Shown one piece after another: positions 63,814-64,000 of a DNA stretch of 64,000 bases. Position numbers and translations under genes: made by a program. Origin of the DNA: Thioalkalivibrio sp. ALJT (GTDB lineage: Bacteria; Pseudomonadota; Gammaproteobacteria; Ectothiorhodospirales; Ectothiorhodospiraceae); NCBI RefSeq assembly GCF_000381825.1, contig NZ_KB907131.1, forward strand, positions 21,891-85,890, written 5' to 3'. The notes beneath the pieces were generated by a model. It worked only from the letters and a program-made list of their open reading frames with translations, was not told the origin of the DNA and did no database searches. Each line of letters begins with the position of its first letter. Position 1 is the first letter of the stretch.

Positions 63814-63933
63814 CGGTCCGGGGATTCGAACCCGAGAGATAGAAAACGATGGTTCGACCGGTGGCGCGCAGCGACACCGGAACGCCGCAGCGTAGCGAAG
63901 GCGGCCCGCAGGGCGACCGGCGCAGCCGGGCGT

Positions 63934-64000
63934 AATCCCTCACTCTCCGCCAAATACTGTGAAGGGGCCCGAGAGGCCCCTTTTGCATGTCTGGCCCCCG
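63934..64000 (+). repeat. 67-bp direct repeat, copy 2, reaching the window end
   Basis: Identical to 63747-63813, beginning within a lone 3' tRNA end (CCCTCACTCTCCGCCA) without the rest of a tRNA. Between the copies, 63821-63833 (GGGATTCGAACCC) reads as an inverted T-arm. The repeat may continue past base 64000. Confidence 0.95.

Overview
This is a GC-rich (roughly 65-67 percent by eye) chromosomal window from a gammaproteobacterium. Gene content suggests a chemolithoautotrophic sulfur bacterium of the Ectothiorhodospiraceae, Thioalkalivibrio-like. That placement is an inference from a CbbY-type phosphatase, an SbtA/SbtB bicarbonate uptake pair, glycolate-salvage genes and housekeeping clusters; no 16S gene is present. 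Coding density is high and no phage, complete insertion sequence or CRISPR array was seen.

Layout. 1-4.6 kb: a truncated c-type cytochrome, orn, nadC, a Na+/alanine-glycine symporter and a ZIP metal transporter. 4.6-10.3 kb: a tandem glycine riboswitch with its terminator, then gcvT-gcvH-gcvPA-tpx-gcvPB, with a thiol peroxidase inside the glycine cleavage operon. 10.4-13.6 kb: a multi-PAS diguanylate cyclase and dgkA. 14-16.7 kb: divergent znuA and znuCB around a Zur-like operator. 17-19 kb: lgt-thyA-folA. 19.2-25.3 kb: a DUF255 protein, a GAF/PAS/GGDEF gene split by a frameshift, and a rhodanese. 25.5-28.8 kb: olsB-olsA, a GT4 glycosyltransferase and a PAP2 phosphatase, a probable membrane-lipid remodelling cluster. 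29-37 kb (minus strand): a TAXI-TRAP transporter, glcE, glcF, an alanine/serine-glyoxylate aminotransferase and a small unknown protein. 37-47 kb: a transglutaminase, glyA, nrdR, ribD, ribE, ribBA, a 950-bp repeat-filled gap, then ribH, nusB, thiL and pgpA. 47-51.5 kb: a two-component pair, sbtA, sbtB and a repetitive secreted protein. 51.6-58 kb (minus): thpR, a CbrA/CbrB-like two-component system with a tiny membrane protein ahead of it, gluQ and dksA. 58-64 kb: cbbY, alaS, lysC, csrA and tRNA-Ser(GCU), whose 3' end plus terminator is repeated downstream.

How the genes fit together. One theme is C1/C2 carbon metabolism: bicarbonate uptake (SbtAB), RubisCO-inhibitor removal (CbbY), glycolate oxidation (GlcE/GlcF), glyoxylate to glycine (aminotransferase), glycine to serine (GCV plus GlyA), with a glycine riboswitch and a glycine symporter. 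Together they look like a photorespiration-type salvage path for an autotroph, although glcD is not in the cluster. Other themes are zinc acquisition (Znu, ZIP, Zur-like site), phosphorus-free lipids (OlsBA plus a glycosyltransferase) and c-di-GMP signalling. Intergenic regions carry several families of imperfect inverted or dispersed repeats, the largest inside the riboflavin cluster.
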